Assembly (NCBI GenBank): GCA_945870855.1
Contig: CAMBTP010000031.1
Location: forward strand, 1 to 33,533
Length of the DNA stretch: 33,533 bases
Reading direction: 5' to 3'
Source: Prosthecobacter debontii
GTDB taxonomy: Bacteria > Verrucomicrobiota > Verrucomicrobiia > Verrucomicrobiales > Akkermansiaceae
Made by a program: the position numbers and the translations under genes
The notes under the pieces: model-generated
What the model saw: only the letters and a program-made list of their open reading frames with translations
Told to the model about the DNA's origin: nothing
Database searches by the model: none
In this document: in pieces, positions 16,739-24,632 of the stretch
Layout: every line of letters starts with the position of its first letter
How positions within the stretch are numbered: the stretch's first letter is position 1

Positions 16739-18079
16739 CATCGCGCTGATTAGCGCGATGAAGAGAAGGTCGAGGACAATCCCAACGCGTATCATCGAGC
16801 GCTGAGGAATCCTGCCCGTGGCGAAAACCAAGGCGTTGGGAGGCGTGCCAACGGGAAGCATGAAACCACAGGAAGCGGCGATGGTAACAGGTAATACCAG
16901 CTTCGCCGCATCCACATCAAACTCCAGCGCCAACGCCATAAAGATCGGCACGAGCAGGGCGGCGGTGGCGGTGTTGCTCGCTAGTTCGGAGAGTAAAATC
17001 ACGAATGCGACCACGCCGCTGATGATGGCCCAGAGCGGCCAATCGCCCATTGCGCCGCCGAGTAGGCGAGCCATGAACTCACTCGCGCCCGAGGAACTGA
17101 GGATGGCACTTAGGGCTAGACCACCGCCGAAAAGCAGTAGCACACCCCAATCCGTGCCGTTCTGGATTTCCTGCCAACTAACCACCCTCGTGGCAGAAAG
17201 CAGAACAACAGCCGCGAGAGCGACCCAAGTATCGGTGTCGGTGATTTCCAGCAACTCGCCAAGCTGAACGCCGAAAATCCAGCCCAAAGCAGTAACCACA
17301 AATATCGCGAGCGTGATAATGCGCGGTAGGGTGAACTCGAAGCGCTCCGCCTCGACCTCGATTTCGCAAGTCCCCTCATTCGATGGCTTCAGCATGAAAT
17401 ACAGCGTGGCGACCATCGCCGGAAGCAGGACAAGCACCGCTGGAATGCCAAATTTCAGCCACTCGGAAAAGGAAACGCCAAGCGCCTTCGCGGCGATCCC
17501 GTTCGGCGGGCTGCCGACAAGCGTGCCCAGTCCACCGATGCTCGCCGCGTAGGCGACCCCGAGTAGCAGGAAATGGGCGTTCTTCGGAGCGGCGCCTTCC
17601 GCCCGGAATTGGTTCAGGATGCCGAGCGCGAGAGGGATCATCATTGCAGTCGTGGCGGTGTTACTCATCCACATGGAGAGCAATGCGGTGCCCGCGAAAA
17701 GATAGAGGCAAACGGGAACGAATTTCCCTTTTCCCAATTGCGCCAGTTTCCCGGCCAGCCAGCGATCAATTCCCTGCGCGGAAAGCGCCGAGGCGAGCGC
17801 GAAGCCACCGAGGAACAGGAAAATCGGAGGAGCTGCGAAGGACGCCAGCGCGTCTTTCACGCCCGCAAGCCCCATCGCTGCCGCGATCACCGGCACAAGG
17901 AGAGCCGTAATCGCTAGCGGCAGCGCTTCGGTCATCCATAGAAACGCGATGCCGACGAAGAGCGCCAGCCCAAGCCGCACCATCCCCGGATCAAGCCCTT
18001 CCAGCGCTCCCGCTTCCGACGGCAGCGGTAGGAAAAACGCAATGGCTAGTATGAGCGCGATACCTGTGGCTACTTTCAT
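16721..18079 (-). CDS. DASS/SLC13 family sodium:anion (dicarboxylate/sulfate) symporter
   Basis: A 452-residue inner-membrane transporter. Both inverted-repeat signature loops are present: MSNTATTAMM (Ser139-Thr141) and ELASNTATAALLVP (Ser368-Thr370), the Na+/substrate 'SNT' motifs. It also has GTLVGSPPNGIAAKA and LPVGTPPNALVFATG, the two hairpin-flanking PPN sequences. The N-terminus FLWMTEALPLAITALLVPV is typical. Length (about 450-470) matches the family. Substrate cannot be told from sequence: dicarboxylates, sulfate and others are all carried by relatives. The first 58 bp of this gene and 52 bp upstream are duplicated at 20608-20717. Confidence 0.93.
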   Translation of the reverse strand: MKVATGIALILAIAFFLPLPSEAGALEGLDPGMVRLGLALFVGIAFLWMTEALPLAITALLVPVIAAAMGLAGVKDALASFAAPPIFLFLGGFALASALSAQGIDRWLAGKLAQLGKGKFVPVCLYLFAGTALLSMWMSNTATTAMMIPLALGILNQFRAEGAAPKNAHFLLLGVAYAASIGGLGTLVGSPPNGIAAKALGVSFSEWLKFGIPAVLVLLPAMVATLYFMLKPSNEGTCEIEVEAERFEFTLPRIITLAIFVVTALGWIFGVQLGELLEITDTDTWVALAAVVLLSATRVVSWQEIQNGTDWGVLLLFGGGLALSAILSSSGASEFMARLLGGAMGDWPLWAIISGVVAFVILLSELASNTATAALLVPIFMALALEFDVDAAKLVLPVTIAASCGFMLPVGTPPNALVFATGRIPQRSMIRVGIVLDLLFIALISAMSLLIF

Positions 18080-18131
18080 TTCCTAGATTCAAAACCGAAA
18101 TTCCCGCCGCGAACATCAAATTTGACGGTCT
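18022..18131. repeat. 110-bp direct repeat, copy 1 (covers the transporter gene start)
   Basis: This stretch runs from codon 20 of the DASS transporter gene through its start codon (18077-18079) into 52 bp of upstream DNA. It recurs in the same orientation at 20608-20717 with two mismatches in 110 bp (18047 T versus G; 18069 G versus A). Both edges are sharp. The pair brackets 2,476 bp that hold three genes. Confidence 0.95.
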
Positions 18132-18210
18132 GGGAAACGGACTGCCGCATTCACATCCTGTTAGCTTGACGTCACCGACTCATCCCATTACCTGTCGGAA
18201 GTAATGAGGA

Positions 18211-19446
18211 ATGGGTAAACGCACACAGCTCCAAAAAGAAGACGCCGCAGCCTGCAATAAGGAAAAGGCGTCTTCTGCTCTATTGCCGATGCTGGTCGCC
18301 GCCGCAGTTGCGGCCTGCTTGACCGCAGTCATCTTTACCGCCGCAAACAGAAGCAAGGAATCACGGACTGTTGGTGGATGGAAATCCGTTTCAAAAAAAG
18401 ATGCGGCGGCGGAAACGATTGAAGAGCTTCTGGGCGCTCCAAATCTACCTACGGATGTTGATATTGCCCTTCTGAACCTGATGGTGACACCTGGATTGCT
18501 GGCCGATGAGAAAGACGCGATCATTGTGGACTGTCTGAAAACACTCGACCATTGGGCAAATACCGTTGCGCGACAGACCGGTCAAAACCTCCATCGCTAC
18601 CATGCTAACCCGCAGGAGTATGAAAGCGAAGCCGAGTGGCGGCTTGCAATGATGTGTACGATCCTCGGCCAGGATTTCAAGTTGCGATATGATCCCCGGC
18701 TCACCTCCACGGAGCGGCAGAATGCACCGAACCAACAGTTTTTCGCAAACCCGCATTCCGTCTTCCTAACGGGTTGCCTCGGCGAGTCCCGCGTTGGCTC
18801 CTGCGCTTCCCTTCCGGTTCTTTATGTCGCAATTGGCAGGCGCATCGGTTATCCCATGCACCTTGTTGCGGCCAAGGAACATCTCTTCGCCCGTTGGGAC
18901 GACGGGAAAGGCACCCGCGTGAACCTCGAGGCGGCCAACGCCGGCGGCTTCACTAGCCACCCGGACTCTTATTATCGCACGTGGCCAAAACCCATCTCAC
19001 CGCAGGAGGAAAAAGTGGGCGGCTACCTGCGGAATCTCACGGCGGAGGAGTCGCTCGCCGTTTTTCTGACAACCCGGGCGGCTTGCCTGCAGGCGGGTGG
19101 TGCGGTGATGCCCGCGATCAACTCCGCCGCAGCAGCTTATCGTCTGGCTCCCAACCTCGGCGGCATAAGCCTCGCCCTCAACTCAACCCTGGTGAACGCG
19201 CCCTTGGATCAGAACGCTGTTGCGAGACGCGAATTGCGGGAAATTGAGGAAATCATGATGCATAACCGGCGCATGGCCGAACATATGTCTGTGAACCCAC
19301 TCCTTCCAAACCCGGCCTTGTCGGGACATCACCAACCGGGCTTACCGCAACAAGGATTTCCCCATCCCGTCGCAATTCCCCAACCTCACCACACAACGAA
19401 TCCCGCTTCTTACCAAGGATATCAAAATCCCCATTCTCCCCGTTAA
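18211..19446 (+). CDS. membrane-anchored transglutaminase-like protein
   Basis: A 411-residue protein. A single membrane anchor (about 23-46) follows a short charged cytosolic N-terminus, placing the domain in the periplasm. The transglutaminase-like core (about 70-300) has a candidate triad: Cys198 in VGSCASLPVLYVAIGRR, His224 in AKEHLFARW, and an Asn/Glu in VNLEAAN (238-241). The tail from about 345 is Pro/His/Gln-rich, low-complexity and probably unstructured. Relatives occur in planctomycetes and verrucomicrobia. The fold can act as a protease, a peptidase or a cross-linking enzyme, and the activity here is unknown. It is the first gene of a three-gene cassette between direct repeats, 25 bp ahead of the mini-RHS gene, so the RHS protein or a cell-wall target may be its substrate (inference). 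Confidence 0.8.
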   Translation: MGKRTQLQKEDAAACNKEKASSALLPMLVAAAVAACLTAVIFTAANRSKESRTVGGWKSVSKKDAAAETIEELLGAPNLPTDVDIALLNLMVTPGLLADEKDAIIVDCLKTLDHWANTVARQTGQNLHRYHANPQEYESEAEWRLAMMCTILGQDFKLRYDPRLTSTERQNAPNQQFFANPHSVFLTGCLGESRVGSCASLPVLYVAIGRRIGYPMHLVAAKEHLFARWDDGKGTRVNLEAANAGGFTSHPDSYYRTWPKPISPQEEKVGGYLRNLTAEESLAVFLTTRAACLQAGGAVMPAINSAAAAYRLAPNLGGISLALNSTLVNAPLDQNAVARRELREIEEIMMHNRRMAEHMSVNPLLPNPALSGHHQPGLPQQGFPHPVAIPQPHHTTNPASYQGYQNPHSPR

Positions 19447-19471
19447 CCACCCACCTGTAGAAATCCAAAAC

Positions 19472-20263
19472 ATGAAAACCATCAGTTCGTTGCTCAAAAT
19501 CATCCTCCTTCTCGTTGCCCTCTCCAACTCCGTGCACGCTTTTTACGATCCCGGCCAGGGACGATGGGTTTCCCGCGATCCCATAGAAGAGCAAGCTGGG
19601 CCTAATTTATATGGGTATGTGGAAAATGACGGGGTCCGCAAAATGGACTTTCTTGGCATGAAGACCATAACGTCGTCTGCCCCTGTGTATGATCCAACTC
19701 CTGCTGGTTGGGTTCCTGGTGATCGTCCAACTACAGTAGTAGTTGCTAACGTGAATGCTCGTCTTACCTATCCTGATGAAACTTGTAAGGGTACTGCTAA
19801 ATTGTCCTTTTCCATTCTTTCTCGTACAATTGGGACGCAAGGTTATCTCCGTCCTGCTGTTATCGAAGCTCTCCATGAGCCAGGCAATGATTGTTCTTTC
19901 GTTGGAGCAGGCATTGGCGTATTCCCCCGTACCGGATCCACAATTGGACTCAGTGAGGAATCCAGAGATCAATATGGACCAACAAGTATTTCGGGAGGAA
20001 TAGACATTTCTCTCCCCAGATGTAGAGATTGTGTTTGCGATACTTGCTTGCAAGGAAAAATAAAAATTGGACTTAAAGGAACAACTCAAGCGAATACAAG
20101 TCCAAGTTATAGGGGCAGATACATTACGGGTATTATTTATTATAAAATATCACTAAAGTCTCCGGCTGGATTATTAAATTACAGAAATGACTGTAAATAT
20201 GACTATGATGAGAGTTTATTGAAAATCGAAGTCTATGGACCCCAAAATATTAAAGGAAGGTAG
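19472..20263 (+). CDS. secreted mini-RHS protein with Cys-rich C-terminal domain (candidate effector)
   Basis: A 263-residue protein with a Sec signal, MKTISSLLKIILLLVALSNSVHA. It is followed at once by a single RHS-associated core motif: FYDPGQGRWVSRDP (24-37), NLYGYVENDGV (45-55) and MDFLGM (58-63). There is no upstream RHS/YD repeat shell. Full-length RHS toxins are over 1,000 residues and place a toxin after this motif. The C-terminal ~200 residues match nothing I recognise. They contain seven Cys (105, 141, 184, 187, 189, 192, 241), four of them in a CxxCxCxxC cluster, and a mainly beta-looking pattern. The gene is notably AT-rich compared with its neighbours. It overlaps the next gene by 29 bp. 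By analogy with polymorphic toxins the C-terminal part may be an effector domain, but no activity is shown. Confidence 0.8.
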   Translation: MKTISSLLKIILLLVALSNSVHAFYDPGQGRWVSRDPIEEQAGPNLYGYVENDGVRKMDFLGMKTITSSAPVYDPTPAGWVPGDRPTTVVVANVNARLTYPDETCKGTAKLSFSILSRTIGTQGYLRPAVIEALHEPGNDCSFVGAGIGVFPRTGSTIGLSEESRDQYGPTSISGGIDISLPRCRDCVCDTCLQGKIKIGLKGTTQANTSPSYRGRYITGIIYYKISLKSPAGLLNYRNDCKYDYDESLLKIEVYGPQNIKGR

Positions 20264-20603
20264 TTACCGTAAAAAAATTTATTTACCATGGATTGCGTTT
20301 TCATTACTCTTTACTTCGATCCTTATTTTTGGTGAGCTTTATTATGAATCTTTTGCCAAAGATTGGGACAGCGGCATCACGAGAAGACACCCATCTATCT
20401 TCGAATTACCAGGTATGCAGTTAAACAAATGTGCACTTCTTGTTTATAGCTTGGTTGCCGAAACGAATAATCATTCAATATGGGAATATCCAGTTCGCAT
20501 AATTCTTTCGGCGATTATTTTGATCTGTTCTGTGAATTTGGGATTTGTGTGTGCGTTGCTTTTGCGAGTTATGAAGTGTAAACGTCTCTACAAGAGGCGT
20601 TAG
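20235..20603 (+). CDS. small two-helix membrane protein (candidate immunity or accessory protein)
   Basis: A 122-residue protein with two predicted membrane helices (about 17-34 and 86-111) joined by an external loop of ~50 residues, and a basic C-terminus (KCKRLYKRR). It overlaps the 3' end of the mini-RHS gene by 29 bp, shares its AT-rich composition, and stops 4 bp before the second direct repeat. I recognise no family. Small overlapping membrane proteins behind RHS toxin genes are often immunity proteins, so that role is suggested by context only. It could instead be an export accessory or an unrelated passenger. Confidence 0.6.
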   Translation: MDPKILKEGSYRKKIYLPWIAFSLLFTSILIFGELYYESFAKDWDSGITRRHPSIFELPGMQLNKCALLVYSLVAETNNHSIWEYPVRIILSAIILICSVNLGFVCALLLRVMKCKRLYKRR

Positions 20604-20607
20604 CCCA

Positions 20608-20665
20608 GCAGCGGTAGGAAAAACGCAATGGCGAGTATGAGCGCGATACCTGTGACTACTTTCAT
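20608..20665 (-). pseudogene. orphan 5' fragment of the DASS transporter gene
   Basis: Within the second repeat, the minus strand again reads a start codon (20663-20665) and about 19 codons of the transporter (MKVVTGIALILAIAFFLPL; one residue differs from the intact gene). Homology then stops abruptly at 20608. It lies outside any functional frame and is a by-product of the duplication. Confidence 0.85.
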
Positions 20666-20717
20666 TTCCTAGATTCAAAACCGAAATTCCCGCCGCGAAC
20701 ATCAAATTTGACGGTCT
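20608..20717. repeat. 110-bp direct repeat, copy 2
   Basis: Second copy of the 18022-18131 sequence, in the same orientation, 108 of 110 bases identical. It begins 4 bp after the stop of the two-helix membrane protein and ends 28 bp before the TPR gene. Confidence 0.95.
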
Positions 20718-20745
20718 CCCATGTTTCCGCCATGCTGCGTGGACG

Positions 20746-21810
20746 ATGAAAGGAGAGCGTTTGTTCACACTTGCCTGCTGCGGCCTTGGGCTGATTGTTC
20801 TTTCGCAATTGCTGATCGCCGGGATGGCCATGGCGGTGCGCATCGAGGAAGGGCGTCAGGTGAAAATCGTCGAGCGCGAGGTGGAGAAACTCGTGCCGAT
20901 CCGGATCAGCGTGCCGGTGGCTGGTGAGCCGCCCGCGAAACCGATGGCGAGGGTCGAGCCGGTGCTTCCACCCGTGCCGGAGCCGGCGCAACTTGTCACT
21001 CCCGCCATCGCGGATCCTCGCTCGGAGATTCTTGTTACCGAAGCGCGCAAGGCTCGCATCGCCGGCGACATGGGAGCCGCTATCGTGAAGCTGGAGCAGG
21101 CGCTCGTCGAATCCCCGGGTGATCCCACCGTGCTCTACGAACTCGGGATGGTTCACGAAATGATGGGCATATACGAAAAAGCGGCTGATTATTACGAGCA
21201 GGTTTTCCAGCTCGGCGTTTCCGGCGCGGGAAATCTCTACGAGGCGGCGGCGGTGAAGTTGCGCGATGGCTTCGAGCAACCCAGCGACCTACTCGGCAAG
21301 CTCGCGCTCGGGCGCGTGCGGATTTTCAACGACGCGAAGGCAGCCGGCGGCCAGCGGGTGGTGCTGACAATTCCTGTGCAAAAAGCGCCCGGACAAGAAG
21401 TAGAAGCCGGGGAGATCGAGGTAGCGGTCACCTTTTTCAACAAGACCGACAAGAACAAGATCGTCCAGCTTGAGGACGATACATGGGCAGAGCCTTCGTG
21501 GGTCACCCTGCCCTTCGATTGGGCGGGCGGCGAGGAATCCCTGCGCATGAACTACCAAATTCCCGTCCGCGACGAGCAGACCGCGCACCTTTTCGGCGAG
21601 CTTACCTACTACGGCCAGGTCGTAGCTCTGACCTACAAAGGCGAGGTGCTCGACGTGCAGGCGTGGCCACGCGATCTCGCCTCGCGGATCGGGCAAGCGG
21701 CTCCCGCCGGAGACAAACCGGGCGATTTTCCCGAGTTTCTTGACCAAGATATCCTGCCTCCCAACTTTGATCCGGATATTCCGCTTCTCAATCCTCTTCC
21801 GGGCGAGTGA
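20746..21810 (+). CDS. membrane-anchored TPR protein
   Basis: A 354-residue protein. An N-terminal signal-anchor (about 8-31) is followed by a Pro-rich spacer (about 55-90) and a TPR-like helical pair: AGDMGAAIVKLEQALVESPGDPTVLYELGMVHEMMGIYEKAADYYEQ (~107-152; classic G/A, L, Y and P positions). The C-terminal half (~185-320) has strand-rich sequence with RVVLTIPVQK, EIEVAVTFFNK and LRMNYQIPVRDEQTAHLFGELTYYGQ, and an acidic, Pro-rich tail. No enzyme motif is seen. The next gene starts 23 bp downstream, so the pair is likely one operon and may form an envelope assembly with the pseudokinase-FGE protein. Confidence 0.75.
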   Translation: MKGERLFTLACCGLGLIVLSQLLIAGMAMAVRIEEGRQVKIVEREVEKLVPIRISVPVAGEPPAKPMARVEPVLPPVPEPAQLVTPAIADPRSEILVTEARKARIAGDMGAAIVKLEQALVESPGDPTVLYELGMVHEMMGIYEKAADYYEQVFQLGVSGAGNLYEAAAVKLRDGFEQPSDLLGKLALGRVRIFNDAKAAGGQRVVLTIPVQKAPGQEVEAGEIEVAVTFFNKTDKNKIVQLEDDTWAEPSWVTLPFDWAGGEESLRMNYQIPVRDEQTAHLFGELTYYGQVVALTYKGEVLDVQAWPRDLASRIGQAAPAGDKPGDFPEFLDQDILPPNFDPDIPLLNPLPGE

Positions 21811-21833
21811 AATACGGCCTGTAAAAACACGGT

Positions 21834-23336
21834 ATGGACAGCTCGAACGAAGAAGTGCACGAAGACGAAAACAAGTTCGGCGATTATTTACCGCAAGAGT
21901 GCATTGCGGAAACCGAGACGACAAGAACGTGGCTGGCGAAGCAGGTCTCCGTGGGACGCATGGTGCTCGTCGAGGAATTGAAGGAGGGCTTGGAAAGCGA
22001 TGAATTCATCGCGGATGTCCGCGCCAAGGCCGGGGTCGAGCATCCTTTGGTCGGCTCGATCTACGAGGCAACCATGGAAAATGGACTCTGCCATTATGCG
22101 CACGAACTCCTTCCCGGAGAGACGCTGGCAGATCGCGCGTTGCATGGTGAAAAGCTTAAAGCGCAGCGTCTCGTCCACATCCTTCGCCGGGTGGCGGAGG
22201 CAAATATTTATCACGAATCCCACGGCAATGCCACCGCGCCGCTGGGGCTCGATGCGATCCACGTTGACAAGCATGGTGTCATCCGCCTCAAAAACCTAGT
22301 CGTCGCCGGTGACCGTGTGCCGGATCACTCGCTACGCGATGTTCACAGGCTGGGCGAGTCGCTAGAATTGAATCTCGACCAACATCATCCCGGTGCGACG
22401 CGTTTCCTTACCCTGCTCTCATGGATGCGCGGCGAAGACGTGCCGAAGCCTTTGAAGTGGACGCAAATCCGGGACTATTGCGAACTGATCGAACAACAGC
22501 TCGCGGTGCCCTCGCAAGTCGTGGCACCGCCGACCGCCGCCATACGACCTGAGAAAAAGAGCGGTTTCATATGGGGGATCGCGATTCTTTTTGTGGCCGT
22601 CATCGCAGGCGTGTTTCTGTTTCTGCCCAAGAAAAACAAGCGAATCATCTCCGATGCTCCGATGCCCGGCTGGATTGAAATTGAGGCCGGGATGTACGAC
22701 ACGCCAGACGGTATGCAGGTGAGAGTGCCTAACTTCATGATCGCCGCCTGCGAGGTGACGATTAGCGATTACGCAAGTTTTCTGGAAACCCTGGACATTC
22801 TCTCTAAAGATGGAGGGCAAGCGACCTTTGACCATCCCGAGCAGCCGAAAACCAAAATCAGCCATGCTCCGGACGATTGGGAGAACCTCATACTTGCTGC
22901 GAATAAAGGCGGAAAATGGAACGATCGCGAGCTCAACATTCACTCGCCGGTGGTCGGAGTCGATTGGTGGGACGCCTTCGCCTATGCGAAATGGAAAAAG
23001 GCCTACCTGCCGACTCAGGAGCATTGGCTCGGTGCCTTGATGGCTGGCGCGAAGGCACCATCGCAGATTCCTGTAAGTGATCTGGAGCCTGTGAACGAGG
23101 ATACACAAGACCGCACCACGAACGGCCTTCTCGGCATGGCGGGATCGGTTTCCGAGTGGACTGCCGAGCCGCGACCCAGCCCATCGAATCCACTCGGTGA
23201 GCCACTGTGGGTAATCATCGGCGGCTCATACTTGAACCATGATAAAGGTGCGCTCAGCCGCAACTCGATTTCCGACCGTATGATCCGCCGCCCAGATTTA
23301 GGCTTTCGGATTTGCAAAGATATAGGAAAAAACTAG
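21834..23336 (+). CDS. pseudokinase-FGE membrane protein
   Basis: A 500-residue protein with two domains either side of one membrane helix (about 244-264). The cytosolic half (~25-225) follows a Ser/Thr kinase layout, including the hinge-like HYAHELLPGETLADRAL and LGLDAIHVDKHGVIRLKNLVV. Essential residues are missing: the VAIK Lys is in VLVEEL, HRDxxxxN is HGNATAPLGLD, and DFG is KNL. The periplasmic half (~278-497) is an FGE/SUMF1-type lectin-like fold: GWIEIEAGMYDTP, ACEVTISDYASFLE, VVGVDWWDAFAYAKWKKAYLPTQEHW, LLGMAGSVSEWTAEP, GGSYLNHDK and LGFRICKD. Such FGE-like domains often bind rather than oxidise. The protein is a probable transmembrane sensor or scaffold. Its stop overlaps the convergent gpsA stop by 4 bp. 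Confidence 0.82.
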   Translation: MDSSNEEVHEDENKFGDYLPQECIAETETTRTWLAKQVSVGRMVLVEELKEGLESDEFIADVRAKAGVEHPLVGSIYEATMENGLCHYAHELLPGETLADRALHGEKLKAQRLVHILRRVAEANIYHESHGNATAPLGLDAIHVDKHGVIRLKNLVVAGDRVPDHSLRDVHRLGESLELNLDQHHPGATRFLTLLSWMRGEDVPKPLKWTQIRDYCELIEQQLAVPSQVVAPPTAAIRPEKKSGFIWGIAILFVAVIAGVFLFLPKKNKRIISDAPMPGWIEIEAGMYDTPDGMQVRVPNFMIAACEVTISDYASFLETLDILSKDGGQATFDHPEQPKTKISHAPDDWENLILAANKGGKWNDRELNIHSPVVGVDWWDAFAYAKWKKAYLPTQEHWLGALMAGAKAPSQIPVSDLEPVNEDTQDRTTNGLLGMAGSVSEWTAEPRPSPSNPLGEPLWVIIGGSYLNHDKGALSRNSISDRMIRRPDLGFRICKDIGKN

Positions 23337-24355
23337 CGCGTGTTTTTGCGGCTGCCTGATTTCTCGTGTCGGATTTCCCGGGCCATCAGGGCCGCCACGC
23401 ATTCATGCGGGGTTTTGCTCCCATCAAGAATGTCGTTTACAGCTTGAACCAAAGGCATATCCACACCAAGCACCTTCGCGCGTTTAAGGATCAGCCGCGC
23501 GGTGATCGTGCCCTCGGCCACATGCCCGATGCTGGACAGGGCTTCTTCCAGCGTATTGCCCGCCGCCAAAGCCATACCCACTTGGTAATTGCGAGAAGTC
23601 CGGCTGCCGCAGGTCAGGTAAATATCACCAAATCCAGAGAGTCCCATCAGCGTGGAGCGTTTTGAGTCATGCGCCTCCAAGTAGCACTTCGCCTCTGCAA
23701 CCGCTCGCGTGATCATCGCAGCACGGGTGTTTTCACGCCAGCCGCAGCCGTCAATGACACCTGCCGCAATGGCATAAACGTTCTTGATGGCTCCACAGAT
23801 CTGCACACCGATCAAATCGGAATTCGCATAGACCCTAAGCGACTCATTCGACAAACCAGAGGCGATTTTCAAAACGGCATGGTGCTTCCTGTTGGTAGCG
23901 ACCACTACGGCGGTTGGTTCGTTAGCCGCCAGACTCGCAGCAAAACTCGGCCCTGAAAAAACTCCAAAACAAGCCTTCGATCCCAATATCTTCTCCGCCT
24001 GTACGGATAAAGGTTCACCCGATAACGGACACAGTCCCTTGCAACTCCAGATAACCGGAACTTCCCTTCGTATTCCTGCCACGCTTTTGAGAACTTCGGC
24101 GAAGGCGCTCACCGGAGAGGCGATCAAAACTAAATCCGCAACTTCCAACGCTGCCTCCCTGTCCGCACTAATCAGGACTTCAGCGGGAATCCTCGCCTCG
24201 GGCAGGTAGCGAAGATTGATCCGACTTTCCGCGATATGATCGGCTTCTTGTATGGATTTAAAAAGAAGTGTTACCGCCGATTTTTTGGAAAGGTTGATAG
24301 CCAGAGCGGTGCCCATGGCTCCACTTCCAATGATTGTGATGTTTCGGAAGCTCAT
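23333..24355 (-). CDS. gpsA: glycerol-3-phosphate dehydrogenase [NAD(P)+]
   Basis: A 340-residue cytosolic enzyme that reduces dihydroxyacetone phosphate to sn-glycerol-3-phosphate for phospholipid synthesis. The start was set at the ATG at 24355 (MSFRNITIIG); an upstream in-frame start adds 18 residues of no family character. Seen: the dinucleotide motif GSGAMGTALA (10-19), WSCKGL, GVFSGPSFAASLAANEPTAVVVA, the catalytic-lysine block GAIKNVYAIAAGVIDG, and GLSGFGDIYLTCGSRTSRNYQVG. Length (330-345) matches the family. It stands alone. Confidence 0.95.
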   Translation of the reverse strand: MSFRNITIIGSGAMGTALAINLSKKSAVTLLFKSIQEADHIAESRINLRYLPEARIPAEVLISADREAALEVADLVLIASPVSAFAEVLKSVAGIRREVPVIWSCKGLCPLSGEPLSVQAEKILGSKACFGVFSGPSFAASLAANEPTAVVVATNRKHHAVLKIASGLSNESLRVYANSDLIGVQICGAIKNVYAIAAGVIDGCGWRENTRAAMITRAVAEAKCYLEAHDSKRSTLMGLSGFGDIYLTCGSRTSRNYQVGMALAAGNTLEEALSSIGHVAEGTITARLILKRAKVLGVDMPLVQAVNDILDGSKTPHECVAALMAREIRHEKSGSRKNTR

Positions 24356-24632
24356 GTCGTTGTTACGGAGGGGCAGTGGATTTACGTTCCCAGCCTGCTT
24401 GAATGTCAAAACATTTCACGGGCGGTTTCTCCGAGGATGATCAAGCTAGTGAGAAAAGGAACCGCGAATGGACGCAAGACGCGAAGTTGAGGTGATTCGT
24501 TACAAGTTATGTCATTTTCCGGCAGGGCCAACACGCCGTTGCCGCCCCAATGCCAAACGCCACCGCATCATTACCTAAAACCAAGTGAGACCGGCTCTAT
24601 AAAAATTGATATCGTCTTGCGACTATCAGTCT

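Noticed and set aside
18166..18194. TTGACG as a promoter for the transglutaminase-like gene
   Set aside because: The -35 is good, but the best -10 at 17 bp (near 18189) matches only about half of the consensus; left unannotated.
21289..21924. 211-codon minus frame over the TPR and pseudokinase genes
   Set aside because: Spans the junction of two well-supported plus-strand genes and has no domain signal.
22419..23108. 229-codon minus frame opposite the FGE domain
   Set aside because: Antisense shadow of conserved FGE motifs.
24460..24486. AACCGCGAATGGACGCAAGACGCGAAG-like intergenic stretch (first 20 bases AACCGCGAATGGACGCAAGA)
   Set aside because: It resembles short GCGAAT-type intergenic repeats I have seen in related genomes, but only one copy is present here, so I cannot support a repeat call.
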